The notes under the pieces: generated by a model
Databases searched by the model: none
What the model was told of the DNA's origin: nothing
What the model saw: the letters and a program-made list of their open reading frames with translations, nothing else
Assembly (NCBI GenBank): GCA_035390965.1
Contig: DAOPKE010000130.1
Location: forward strand, 1 to 6,712
Reading direction: 5' to 3'
DNA: 6,712 nucleotides
Source of the DNA: GWF2-43-63 sp035390965
GTDB lineage: Bacteria; Bacteroidota; Bacteroidia; Bacteroidales; DTU049
Part shown: piece after piece, positions 1 to 6,591 of the stretch
Layout: each line of letters begins with the position of its first letter
How positions within the stretch are numbered: position 1 is the stretch's first letter
Translations under genes and position numbers: made by a program

Positions 1-55
1 TTGAAGAAGTCTTGTTTTTGGACATCCTCTTTGTTTTTCTATTTTCTAAAGACAT

Positions 56-74
56 CTGACTCCTCTGGAGTCTG
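56..74. repeat. Short perfect hairpin downstream of the aldehyde dehydrogenase
   Basis: GACTCC (58-63) and GGAGTC (67-72) pair around a three-base TCT loop, and C56 pairs with G74 across one mismatch. A second, separate 12-bp palindrome, ATGAAATTTCAT, lies at 77-88. No T-run follows the hairpin on the minus strand, so it is a poor intrinsic terminator. Its CTCCTCTGGAG core resembles small palindromes I recall scattered between genes in Bacteroidota, but that link is from memory. The rest of 1-110 shows no gene. Confidence 0.45.
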
Positions 75-110
75 CCATGAAATTTCATCTAAATAATATT
101 TGAAACTTCA

Positions 111-221
111 TTATTTCAGTTCAAACGCATCCATATAATTCTTTACAATAAACATATCGCCATCGCGGAATTCAAGCTCGAGGGAGATGTCTTCGTTTAT
201 CTCAGAAACCGTTTCAGCCAT
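111..221 (-). CDS. Possible 36-residue acidic small protein overlapping the aldehyde dehydrogenase 3' end
   Basis: An ATG at 221-219 opens a 36-codon frame ending in TAA at 113-111. It starts inside the last codons of the aldehyde dehydrogenase in another frame and overlaps it by 25 bases. The product starts MAETVSEINED and ends NYMDAFELK. It has ten acidic and three basic residues, and its middle (ISLELEF, then MFIVKNY) alternates like beta strands. There is no signal peptide or membrane segment. An AAGG lies about 11 bases upstream of the ATG, so a ribosome site is weak; translational coupling to the upstream gene would be the plausible mode. A weak AT-rich hairpin (arms near 99-107 and 118-125) covers the stop codon. 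I do not recognise a family. It could equally be a chance frame, because 36 open codons are not rare. Its composition looks more protein-like than most shadow frames here. Confidence 0.3.
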   Translation of the reverse strand: MAETVSEINEDISLELEFRDGDMFIVKNYMDAFELK

Positions 222-1561
222 TTCATTTTGCCTTCGGTGTAGGGCGGATATTTCAGGTTGGGTTCAAAACGGAATGGCTTATACATAACGCTTTTGTAAT
301 GCGAAAAAGTACGGAAGCCGGCTTCGCCGTGATAGCTCCCGGTGCCGCTGTGGCCCACACCGCCGAATGGCAGCCGTGGATTCGAGATGTGCATGATGGT
401 GTCGTTGATGGCGCCACCGCCAAACGAAATTTCGTGTAATATTTTTTTGCGAAGCGTTTTGCTTTTTGTGAAAACATAGCAGGCAAGCGGCTTTGGACGG
501 TTCTTGACTTCAACAATCATTTTGTCCAGATCATCAAAACCAATCACCGGAAGAATAGGGCCGAAGATTTCATCGTCCATCACCGGATGCGAGAAGTCAA
601 GGTCGTTGAGAATGGTCGGGCTGATGTAGCGCTCATCGCGGTCATGCTCGCCTCCGTATATTACTTTTGAATGATCAATCAGATTCACCAGCCGGTCGAA
701 ATTTCGCTCATTGATGATCTGCACATGGTTTTTATTTTCGAACGAATAACGGAATTCATCGATTTGTGCCTTGATGGCGTGCAGAAATTTTTCCTTTATT
801 TTATTCTCAACCAGCACATAATCAGGCGCAATGCAGGTTTGACCGGCATTGAGAAATTTTCCCCATACCAGACGTCTGGCGGTGACATCGAGATTGGTAT
901 CGGCAAATACAAAAGCAGGACTTTTTCCACCCAGCTCCAGCGTGACCGGTGTCAGGTTTTTGGCAGCAGCCTGATACACGATGTTGCCAACAGGAACGCT
1001 GCCGGTGAAAAATATCTTGTCAAACTTTTCCTTCAGCAAGGCCGTTGTTTCCGGCACTCCGCCTTCGATTACGTGAAACAGGCCCGGATCGAAACTTGTG
1101 TTGATCAGCTCCGCAATTAATGCCGAAGTGTGTGCTGATAATTCGCTTGGTTTCAGGATAACGGTGTTTCCGGCAGCCAGTGCGGCAATGGCAGGTGCAA
1201 ACGAAAGCTGATACGGATAATTCCATGCGCCGATAACAAGACAAACACCATAAGGCTCGGGCATGATGAACGATCGTGCCGGCATGTTTGGAATGTTGGT
1301 CAAAACGCGTTTTGTGCGGCTCCAGCGGCGCATTTTCTTTATAGATTCGCCAATGTCGTTGTATAAAATTCCAAGTTCGGTGGCGTAGGTTTCAAATTCT
1401 CCTTTTCTGAAATCGGCGTAAATGGCTTCGCAGAGCCGTTTTTCATTGGCCTGCAGAAGTGATTTCAGTTTGCGCAATTGCTCCGCCCTGAAGCGGATAT
1501 CTTTGGTGACATTCGAATGAAAGAAGTCGCGTTGCCGTTGAATGATTGCTGCATATTCCAT
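197..1561 (-). CDS. Aldehyde dehydrogenase, class 3 (ALDH3) type, NAD(P)-dependent
   Basis: This 454-residue enzyme should oxidise an aldehyde to the carboxylic acid with NAD(P)+ in the cytoplasm. Medium or long aliphatic and aromatic aldehydes are usual ALDH3-family substrates; the actual one cannot be read here. Visible motifs, in order, are the WNYP oxyanion Asn (N114), the cofactor-binding KPSE (K137), FFTGS (184-188), the general base in LELGGKSP (E209), the nucleophile in GQTC (C243), EIFGP with E331, and a C-terminal PFGGVGHSGTGSYHG segment (398-412). N114, E209 and C243 carry the same numbers as in mammalian ALDH3A1, and the length (about 453 there) fits, so the gene is full length and the ATG at 1561 is well placed. 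The tail (KMKWLKRFLR) is basic and amphipathic but not a membrane anchor like that of ALDH3A2. It is co-directional with mutAB but 253 bases away with its own -7 box, so probably a separate transcript. A role in propionate metabolism is not shown. Confidence 0.95.
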   Translation of the reverse strand: MEYAAIIQRQRDFFHSNVTKDIRFRAEQLRKLKSLLQANEKRLCEAIYADFRKGEFETYATELGILYNDIGESIKKMRRWSRTKRVLTNIPNMPARSFIMPEPYGVCLVIGAWNYPYQLSFAPAIAALAAGNTVILKPSELSAHTSALIAELINTSFDPGLFHVIEGGVPETTALLKEKFDKIFFTGSVPVGNIVYQAAAKNLTPVTLELGGKSPAFVFADTNLDVTARRLVWGKFLNAGQTCIAPDYVLVENKIKEKFLHAIKAQIDEFRYSFENKNHVQIINERNFDRLVNLIDHSKVIYGGEHDRDERYISPTILNDLDFSHPVMDDEIFGPILPVIGFDDLDKMIVEVKNRPKPLACYVFTKSKTLRKKILHEISFGGGAINDTIMHISNPRLPFGGVGHSGTGSYHGEAGFRTFSHYKSVMYKPFRFEPNLKYPPYTEGKMKWLKRFLR

Positions 1562-1566
1562 GATTT

Positions 1567-1574
1567 CAAAGATA
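1567..1574 (-). promoter_or_regulatory. Bacteroidota-type -7 box abutting the aldehyde dehydrogenase start
   Basis: The minus strand reads TATCTTTG, an exact match to TAnnTTTG, followed by AAATC and then the ATG (1561-1559). With the usual spacing, transcription would begin at or within a base or two of the start codon, giving a leaderless or near-leaderless mRNA. That agrees with the absence of a Shine-Dalgarno sequence. I see no convincing TTTG -33 box about 19-23 bases upstream. That position is taken by the GTCGGGGAG arm of the repeat at 1588-1680. The T-run at 1576-1581 directly precedes the box. Confidence 0.55.
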
Positions 1575-1587
1575 GAAAAAATTTAGT

Positions 1588-1680
1588 CTCCCCGACATTT
1601 TACCGTCAGCGAAAAGGGATTTACAATACGTCATTGCTGACGTGGAATTTTATCTGACTGGCAAGGCAGACGTCGGGGAG
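1588..1680. repeat. Nested inverted repeat between mutB and the aldehyde dehydrogenase
   Basis: CTCCCCGAC (1588-1596) and GTCGGGGAG (1672-1680) are perfect 9-bp inverted arms. Inside, CGTCAGC (1604-1610) pairs with GCTGACG (1636-1642). ACGTCA (1628-1633) can instead pair with TGACGT (1638-1643) around a TTGC loop, so the two inner hairpins exclude each other. The left end (1589-1616) is a second copy of a unit found at 6562-6590. On the minus strand the outer arm is followed by ACTAAATTTTTT, so it might help to end mutAB transcripts, but the 75-base loop and the six-base lag before the T-run make it a poor intrinsic terminator. I favour a dispersed intergenic element. Confidence 0.6.
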
Positions 1681-1713
1681 TTTGTGCCCGGAGCTTCAGA
1701 ACTGGTGCACAGT

Positions 1714-1760
1714 CACGCCATGCACCATGCTCTGTGCTTTGTACTGCATGCCTTATGCAC
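1714..1760. repeat. Degenerate 7-bp tandem repeat
   Basis: The stretch divides into consecutive heptads in fixed phase: CACGCCA, TGCACCA, TGCTCTG, TGCTTTG, TACTGCA, TGCCTTA, then TGCAC. Five of the seven begin with TGC and the remaining positions drift. This resembles the ATGCNNN heptad repeats I recall between genes in some Bacteroidota and cyanobacteria. A separate short hairpin, TGGTGCA (1703-1709) with TGCACCA (1721-1727), overlaps its left side. A reading frame crosses the tract on each strand, but both come from this repetitive DNA and neither looks like a protein. Confidence 0.55.
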
Positions 1761-1793
1761 AAAAGCACCATCATCTTTACAGACAATGATGCT
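1761..1793 (-). terminator. Weak terminator-like hairpin after mutB
   Basis: Read on the minus strand, 22 bases past the mutB stop, AGCATCAT (1793-1786) pairs with ATGA (1774-1771) and TGCT (1767-1764). There is an 11-base loop and a three-base TGG bulge. Only four Ts follow (1764-1761, the first one still in the stem). Position and polarity suit the end of the mutAB transcript, but the bulge, low GC and short T-run make it a weak candidate. Confidence 0.22.
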
Positions 1794-1814
1794 TTCACAA
1801 AAATTGAAATGCAT

Positions 1815-3965
1815 TTATTTTCTAGCGGCAATCATAATCTCGAGCATCTTGATGGCTGCATCGGAGATGACGGTTCCCGGGCCAAACACAGCCAAAGCGC
1901 CGGCTTTGAACAGGAAGTCATAATCCTGCGGCGGAATAACTCCACCCACAATCACCATGATGTCCTCGCGTCCAAGCTTCTTCAGTTCTTCGATCACCTG
2001 CGGCACCAGCGTTTTGTGGCCGGCGGCAAGACTCGATACACCGAGAATATGGACATCGTTCTCCACCGCCATACGAGCGGCTTCAGCCGGAGTCTGAAAC
2101 AGCGGACCAATGTCAACATCGAATCCGATATCGGCATAGCCGGTGGCTACAACCTTGGCTCCGCGGTCATGTCCGTCCTGTCCCATCTTTGCAATGAGGA
2201 TACGCGGGCGGCGGCCTTCGAGTGCGGCAAATTCAGCGGCCATCTCTGTAGCTTTCTTGAAGCTTTCGTTTGATTGACTTTCGGATGAATACACGCCTGA
2301 TATACTTCTTATGACAGCGGAATAACGGCCGAAAACTTTCTCCATGGCGTCGCTGATTTCGCCCAGCGTTGCACGCTTGCGGGCGGCATCAACAGCCAGT
2401 TCCAGCAGATTTCCCTGTCCGGTTTCACATGCTTTTGTTATTGCTTCGAGCGCTGCTGCAACAGCGGCGTTGTCGCGCTTCAACCTGATTTCTTTCAGTC
2501 TTGCAATCTGCGATTCCCTTACAGCAGTGTTGTCCACTTCGAGGGTTTCGATCGGATCTTCTTTTTCAAGACGATATTTGTTCAGACCAATGATGGTGTC
2601 GCGCTTGCTGTCAATGCGGGCCTGCTTGCGGGCTGCAGCTTCTTCGATCCTCATTTTCGGAATACCGGTTTCAATGGCTTTGGCCATGCCGCCAAGTTCT
2701 TCCACTTCTTCGATGAGTTTCCATGCGCTTTCCGCCAGTTGTTTGGTCAGAAATTCCACATAATAGGAACCAGCCCATGGATCAATAGCACGGCAGATAT
2801 CGGTTTCTTCCTGAATGAAAATCTGTGTGTTGCGAGCAATGCGTGCCGAGAAATCGGTGGGCAATGCAATGGCTTCATCAAGCGCATTGGTATGCAGACT
2901 CTGTGTGTGTCCGAGAGCAGCAGCCATTGCTTCAACAGCCGTACGGGCCACATTATTGAACGGATCCTGCTCGGTCAGCGACCAGCCCGATGTCTGCGAG
3001 TGTGTACGCAATGCCAGCGATTTGGCGCTTTTCGGTTCAAACTTGCTGACAATCTTGGCCCACAACATACGTGCAGCGCGCATCTTGGCGATTTCCATAA
3101 AATGGTTCATGCCAATCGCCCAGAAAAACGACAGACGCGGTGCAAACTTGTCAACCGGAATGCCGGCTTTGATACCGGTTCTCAGATATTCAAGTCCGTC
3201 GGCCAGCGTATATGCCATTTCGATATCGGCCGTAGCACCGGCTTCCTGCATGTGATATCCACTGATTGAAATGCTGTTGAACTTGGGCATCAGCTTCGAC
3301 GTGTATTCGAAGATATCAGCAATGATTTTCATCGACGGCACCGGCGGATAGATGTAGGTGTTACGCACCATGAATTCCTTCAGAATGTCGTTCTGAATGG
3401 TTCCGGCCAGCTGTTCGGGTTTCACACCCTGTTCTTCGGCGGTTACAATGTAGAAAGCCATCACGGGCAGTACAGCGCCGTTCATGGTCATCGACACCGA
3501 CACTTCGCCAAGCGGAATCTGATCGAAGAGAATTTTCATATCCTCCACCGAATCGATGGCCACCCCTGCTTTTCCAACATCACCCAGTACGCGCTCGTTA
3601 TCGCTGTCGTAGCCACGATGTGTTGCCAGGTCGAATGCCACAGAAAGACCTTTCTGTCCAGCCGCCATATTGCGGCGATAAAAGGCATTTGATTCTTCGG
3701 CGGTGCTGAAGCCAGCGTACTGACGCACAGTCCAGGGACGCATCACATACATGGTGCTGTACGGTCCGCGAAGAAACGGCGGAAGGCCGGCACCATAGGA
3801 CAAATGCTCCATATTGGCCAGGTCATCTTCGCCGAAGGAAGGTTTTATTTTGATTTTTTCCGGCGTATCAATTTCCGGGGCAATCCCATTTTCCTTTTCC
3901 CATGCGGAATAGGGAGTATTGCCTTTAAAATCTGCGAGTTTTATATTTTTAAAATCCGGTCTCAT
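1815..3965 (-). CDS. mutB: Methylmalonyl-CoA mutase, large catalytic subunit (adenosylcobalamin-dependent)
   Basis: This 716-residue subunit catalyses the radical interconversion of succinyl-CoA and (R)-methylmalonyl-CoA, the rearrangement that links the TCA cycle to propionyl-CoA. The TIM barrel (roughly residues 40-400) keeps the substrate-site residues known from Propionibacterium shermanii MutB with a constant offset of six: Y69, R76 (RPW), T79, R81, Y83 (radical-shielding Tyr89), S108, T189, Q191, R201 (Arg207), H238 (His244), R277 and S279. The C-terminal cobalamin domain (about 586-716) has MGQDGHDRG with D597 and the lower axial ligand H599, preceded by K593, then GVSSL and VGGVIP. 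Nothing essential is missing, and length matches the family (about 714-728). The frame stays open upstream to 4088, but that start would lie inside mutA. The ATG at 3965 is chosen because it has an ideal Shine-Dalgarno sequence and matches the usual N-terminus. It follows mutA by 13 bases, clearly one operon. Confidence 0.98.
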   Translation of the reverse strand: MRPDFKNIKLADFKGNTPYSAWEKENGIAPEIDTPEKIKIKPSFGEDDLANMEHLSYGAGLPPFLRGPYSTMYVMRPWTVRQYAGFSTAEESNAFYRRNMAAGQKGLSVAFDLATHRGYDSDNERVLGDVGKAGVAIDSVEDMKILFDQIPLGEVSVSMTMNGAVLPVMAFYIVTAEEQGVKPEQLAGTIQNDILKEFMVRNTYIYPPVPSMKIIADIFEYTSKLMPKFNSISISGYHMQEAGATADIEMAYTLADGLEYLRTGIKAGIPVDKFAPRLSFFWAIGMNHFMEIAKMRAARMLWAKIVSKFEPKSAKSLALRTHSQTSGWSLTEQDPFNNVARTAVEAMAAALGHTQSLHTNALDEAIALPTDFSARIARNTQIFIQEETDICRAIDPWAGSYYVEFLTKQLAESAWKLIEEVEELGGMAKAIETGIPKMRIEEAAARKQARIDSKRDTIIGLNKYRLEKEDPIETLEVDNTAVRESQIARLKEIRLKRDNAAVAAALEAITKACETGQGNLLELAVDAARKRATLGEISDAMEKVFGRYSAVIRSISGVYSSESQSNESFKKATEMAAEFAALEGRRPRILIAKMGQDGHDRGAKVVATGYADIGFDVDIGPLFQTPAEAARMAVENDVHILGVSSLAAGHKTLVPQVIEELKKLGREDIMVIVGGVIPPQDYDFLFKAGALAVFGPGTVISDAAIKMLEIMIAARK

Positions 3966-3970
3966 TTTCA

Positions 3971-3976
3971 CTCCTT
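3971..3976 (-). promoter_or_regulatory. Strong ribosome binding site that fixes the mutB start
   Basis: The 13-base mutA-mutB gap reads AAAAGGAGTGAAA on the minus strand. AAGGAG lies five bases before the ATG at 3965-3963. It is the only strong Shine-Dalgarno sequence at a main gene start in this window, and it rules out the longer mutB frame beginning at 4088. Confidence 0.8.
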
Positions 3977-3978
3977 TT

Positions 3979-5829
3979 TTATTGAACCGATAAAACCGTC
4001 TGATAATTTTCAAGCGCTTCGAGAGCGGCAGTGCGCATGTGCACAAAGCTGTGAACACCGGCTTCGCGGTACATGGCTTCGTTGTCACCCGGGCTACCAG
4101 CCAGCACCAATGGAATATTGGTATTGCGAAGTACTTTCAGATATTCAACACCCAGTGTCGGATATTCCTCATCGCTGCTGCAAAGCACAATGATTCCCGG
4201 TTTTTCATCCAGCGCTTTTTTTACTCCATCCTGAATTGAATCATCATTCAGAATTGTAGTGATTTCATAGCCGGCCATACCAAAGAAATTGGTGGCGAAA
4301 ATCGCACGGGCATTGCGCATGGCGATGTTGCCAAACTGCAGCATGGTTACACGCGGACGCTTGTTACCGGCGGCCACATGTTTGTCGGTGCGCATACGAA
4401 TCTGTTCGAAGCTCCAGGCGCCGCGTTGCATGTTCAATGCATTTCCTTCGGCATTTGGAGCCTTAATGAAAGCAGCTGCCTCTGCGAATTGCTCGTTTGT
4501 ATTCGGATAATTGTTGACACCCACATATACCATCTTGCGCGTAGCAATATCTTTTTCGCGTTTGGCTACGGTCTTTTCGATTTCAGATTTGATGAGTCCG
4601 CTTTCCATTGCTTTGCGGAATCCACCGTTTTCCTCAATCATCTGGAATTGCTTCCATGCATATTCAGCCACGCTCTGTGTCAGTGATTCGATATAATATG
4701 AACCAGCAGCAGGATCGGCCACATCGGCAAAATGCGATTCTTCTTTCAGCAACAACTGTACGTTGCGTGCAATGCGGTCGCCGAATTCGCTTTCCTTACC
4801 GAGAATAAAATCATGCGGCAGAATGGTGATTTCGTCGGCTCCGCCCAGCGCGGCACTCATGGCCTCGGTGGTATTGCGCAGCATATTGTTGTACAAATCA
4901 TACAGCGTTTTGTTGTACAGCGATGAAATGCCATGGATGGTTATTTTCTGTAATTCCGGATTGCTGCTATACTGCGAAGCAACGGATGCCCACAACCAGC
5001 GTGCAGCGCGGAATTTAGCTATTTCGAGAAAATATGACGGACCGACCGAAAGGGTGATTTTCATTTTCGACAATACGTCTTCGGCTTTCAGTCCCTTATT
5101 CAGCATTTCCTGCAGATATTCATGTGCCGAAGCAATGGCAAAGCCGAGTTCCTGCACAGCAGAAGCCCCGGCATTTGCAAAATGCTGACCATTTACATTC
5201 ATCACCTTGTATCCCGGAAGGCATTTTCCTACATTTTCAATCAGGCATTTGAGCTCATTCATATTATCCTCGTGGCTGTTGTAATACGAGCCCTTGAGCA
5301 GATAATAACCAAACGAGTCGAAATTAAAACTACCGCTGAGGTTACTGTTTTGAACGCCTTTTGAAGCAGCTTCAACTTTCAGGAGTTCAGCCAGAATGCT
5401 GTAGCTGTGATGTGAATGAAAATGCATGGCAGATTTTGTCAGATCGATGTCTTTGAGCAGCGCAGTCATTTCTTCCTGCTTGTCGCTGAAATCAAGTCTG
5501 AACGAGACACCGTCGGCGCCACGGTTGAGCGCGTTGCAGGCAAAGCTGTTGGCTTCGGCCGTGTTGGTGGTGTCAATCTGCTGAATGATTTTCCAGGTAT
5601 TGCCGCTGGCATGATAGCCGCGGATAAAGGGAGCCTGACCGGGATGGTTGGCGGGCATGGCGCTTTTTACGTCTTCAGCCATATAATACGGCTGCACGGA
5701 AAAACCGTCGAGAGGTTTCCACACCAGCTTTTTCTCATAATCAGCACCCTTGAGATCTTCGTTAATCAGCTGTTCCCACGCCTCTTTGGTAATCGGTGGA
5801 AACTCGCTGAACAATTTGTTGTCACTCAT
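3979..5829 (-). CDS. mutA: Methylmalonyl-CoA mutase, small non-catalytic subunit
   Basis: This 616-residue protein is the partner of MutB in the heterodimeric mutase and is a diverged paralogue of it. It has the same layout: an N-terminal arm, a TIM-barrel-like domain to about residue 440, and a Rossmann-like C-terminal domain (491-616). The shared ancestry shows in FLEIAKFRAARWLWA against FMEIAKMRAARMLWA in MutB, and in DPAAGSYYIESLT against DPWAGSYYVEFLT. The cofactor site is gone. Where MutB has MGQDGHDRG, this subunit has FGNIAMRNA (499-507), so the axial His is Met504 and its Asp partner is Ile502. That is normal for MutA: the subunit binds no cobalamin and acts structurally. Length is slightly below the P. 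shermanii protein (about 638). The ATG at 5829 gives the usual start (MSDNKLFSEFPPI). The leader is A-rich without a Shine-Dalgarno sequence, which is common in Bacteroidota. It is first in the mutAB operon. Confidence 0.97.
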   Translation of the reverse strand: MSDNKLFSEFPPITKEAWEQLINEDLKGADYEKKLVWKPLDGFSVQPYYMAEDVKSAMPANHPGQAPFIRGYHASGNTWKIIQQIDTTNTAEANSFACNALNRGADGVSFRLDFSDKQEEMTALLKDIDLTKSAMHFHSHHSYSILAELLKVEAASKGVQNSNLSGSFNFDSFGYYLLKGSYYNSHEDNMNELKCLIENVGKCLPGYKVMNVNGQHFANAGASAVQELGFAIASAHEYLQEMLNKGLKAEDVLSKMKITLSVGPSYFLEIAKFRAARWLWASVASQYSSNPELQKITIHGISSLYNKTLYDLYNNMLRNTTEAMSAALGGADEITILPHDFILGKESEFGDRIARNVQLLLKEESHFADVADPAAGSYYIESLTQSVAEYAWKQFQMIEENGGFRKAMESGLIKSEIEKTVAKREKDIATRKMVYVGVNNYPNTNEQFAEAAAFIKAPNAEGNALNMQRGAWSFEQIRMRTDKHVAAGNKRPRVTMLQFGNIAMRNARAIFATNFFGMAGYEITTILNDDSIQDGVKKALDEKPGIIVLCSSDEEYPTLGVEYLKVLRNTNIPLVLAGSPGDNEAMYREAGVHSFVHMRTAALEALENYQTVLSVQ

Positions 5830-5852
5830 GTTTTTGCTGTTTTTTCGCGCTG

Positions 5853-5860
5853 CAAAGGTA
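5853..5860 (-). promoter_or_regulatory. Bacteroidota-type -7 box for the mutAB operon
   Basis: The minus strand reads TACCTTTG, an exact TAnnTTTG match, 23 bases before the mutA ATG. It predicts transcription starting near 5848 and a leader of about 20 bases. No clear TTTG -33 element sits at the usual distance: a CTG lies 15 bases upstream of the box, and the nearest TTTG is 33 bases away. The leader is too short for a cobalamin riboswitch, and none of its conserved features appear. Regulation would have to act at the promoter or elsewhere. Confidence 0.55.
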
Positions 5861-5950
5861 ATTGTTTTTATATATCAGAATATGTTATCTGCTCAAATAT
5901 GCTATTATCAACACCGCTGAACCACAAAAATCAGCCGAAAATCATAGTTA

Positions 5951-6124
5951 CACAGAGTTCCACGGAGTTAAAAGAGGAAAAGCAAAAGCCGATTCATATA
6001 AACACAACGAGTTGTGTTTCAATAATTACAGCAAATTCAATATGCAAGCTTACTTGCAATGCTTAATTTGCTGTAATTAATAACGGCTTTTGCCTGAACG
6101 AATCAAACTCTGCGTGCCTCTGTG
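5951..6124. repeat. Large nested inverted-repeat element (CACAGAG type)
   Basis: Four sets of complementary arms nest without conflict. Outer arms: CACAGAG (5951-5957) with CTCTGTG (6118-6124), CACG (5961-5964) with CGTG (6113-6116), and GAGTT (5965-5969) with AACTC (6106-6110). Next, GCAAAAGCCG (5982-5991) pairs perfectly with CGGCTTTTGC (6084-6093). Inside that are two separate hairpins: AAACACAAC (6000-6008) with GTTGTGTTT (6011-6019), and a 15-bp perfect arm (6023-6037 with 6065-6079) capped by TGCAAG/CTTGCA (6043-6048, 6053-6058). The whole could fold as a closed three-way junction on either strand. No protein frame fits it. It may be a non-autonomous repeat (REP- or MITE-like), a bidirectional terminator or a structured RNA; I favour the first. 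It sits about 90 bases upstream of the mutA promoter. Confidence 0.65.
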
Positions 6125-6128
6125 CGTA

Positions 6129-6560
6129 CTCCTATGCAACATCTGGAATCCCAGGAAGAATCGCCTTTTCAGCGATACAGGCAAAAAAATCCGAAAAGTA
6201 TAACAATTATTTATAAAAATCCGAAACGAGATTGATTATATTTAGTGATTGTTTTTTGCCTTTTTGCGTATTAAGTCTGCTCTTTTATCTAAGTAAATTT
6301 TTTAAGGACAAATCGCTTGATCCATTTTCCCCACTGAAAAACGTTTACGATGGAAAAGAAAAAAACAAAAAAATTCCCACTGTCATCAAAAACAAAGCTA
6401 CTGTAAAAGGATGGCTTGAAAATCTTGAGATCAGCACAGGGGTTTTTATCCAAAAGGATAGCCAGCTTTTGATGTGTGAAAGCAATTATCTGACGATTTT
6501 CAGACTGTGTGCGAAAGTTGCTGTTTTGAAAAATCACACGTCGTAGTGTTGCGGCAGGTT
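6129..6560. other. AT-rich stretch without a supported gene
   Basis: I see no gene here that I would defend. A 12-base direct repeat, AAAAATCCGAAA, occurs at 6185-6196 and 6215-6226, exactly 30 bases apart. A small hairpin, ATCGC (6160-6164) with GCGAT (6172-6176), lies to its left. A plus-strand frame of 104 codons (6232-6546) opens with TTG, has no ribosome site, is Lys- and Phe-rich, and starts with a hydrophobic run followed by a basic stretch. It matches no family I know. A minus-strand frame of similar length (6600-6289) overlaps it but begins inside dispersed repeats. Base composition is far more AT-rich than the mutAB and aldehyde dehydrogenase genes. A decayed gene remnant is possible but cannot be shown. 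Confidence 0.4.
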
Positions 6561-6561
6561 G

Positions 6562-6590
6562 TCCCCGACATTCTATCCTCACCGTAAAAG
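6562..6590. repeat. Dispersed repeat unit, second copy of the 1589-1616 sequence
   Basis: TCCCCGACATT is identical at 6562-6572 and 1589-1599. Extending rightward to 6590 and 1616, 24 of 28 aligned positions match with one inserted base, ending in AAAAG in both. Two such copies 5 kb apart, both intergenic and in the same orientation, point to a dispersed element family. Here the unit runs straight into the TGTCATCCTGAG repeat at 6592. Confidence 0.6.
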
Positions 6591-6591
6591 C

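Noticed and set aside
671..1120. Plus-strand frame antisense to the aldehyde dehydrogenase (149 codons)
   Set aside because: It lies wholly within a well-supported gene on the other strand, and its composition is that of a shadow frame.
1631..2273. Frames crossing the mutB-aldehyde dehydrogenase gap (plus 1642-1923 and 1734-2273, minus 1631-1831)
   Set aside because: They pass through the heptad and inverted repeats, and the plus-strand ones are antisense shadows of the mutB 3' end.
3966..4088. Longer mutB start at 4088 (41 extra residues)
   Set aside because: It would overlap mutA by about 110 bases and add a tail not found in the family. The ATG at 3965 has AAGGAG at ideal spacing.
5830..5950. 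Cobalamin riboswitch upstream of mutA
   Set aside because: The predicted leader is only about 20 bases, and I see no B12-box-like conserved elements or matching stems.
5951..6124. CRISPR array or tRNA
   Set aside because: The repeats are inverted arms rather than regularly spaced direct repeats, and the hairpins do not form a cloverleaf with a TTCGA-type T-loop.
6232..6546. Plus-strand 104-codon frame as a gene
   Set aside because: It has a TTG start, no ribosome site, AT-driven Lys/Phe-rich composition and no recognisable family. It is flanked on both sides by repeats.
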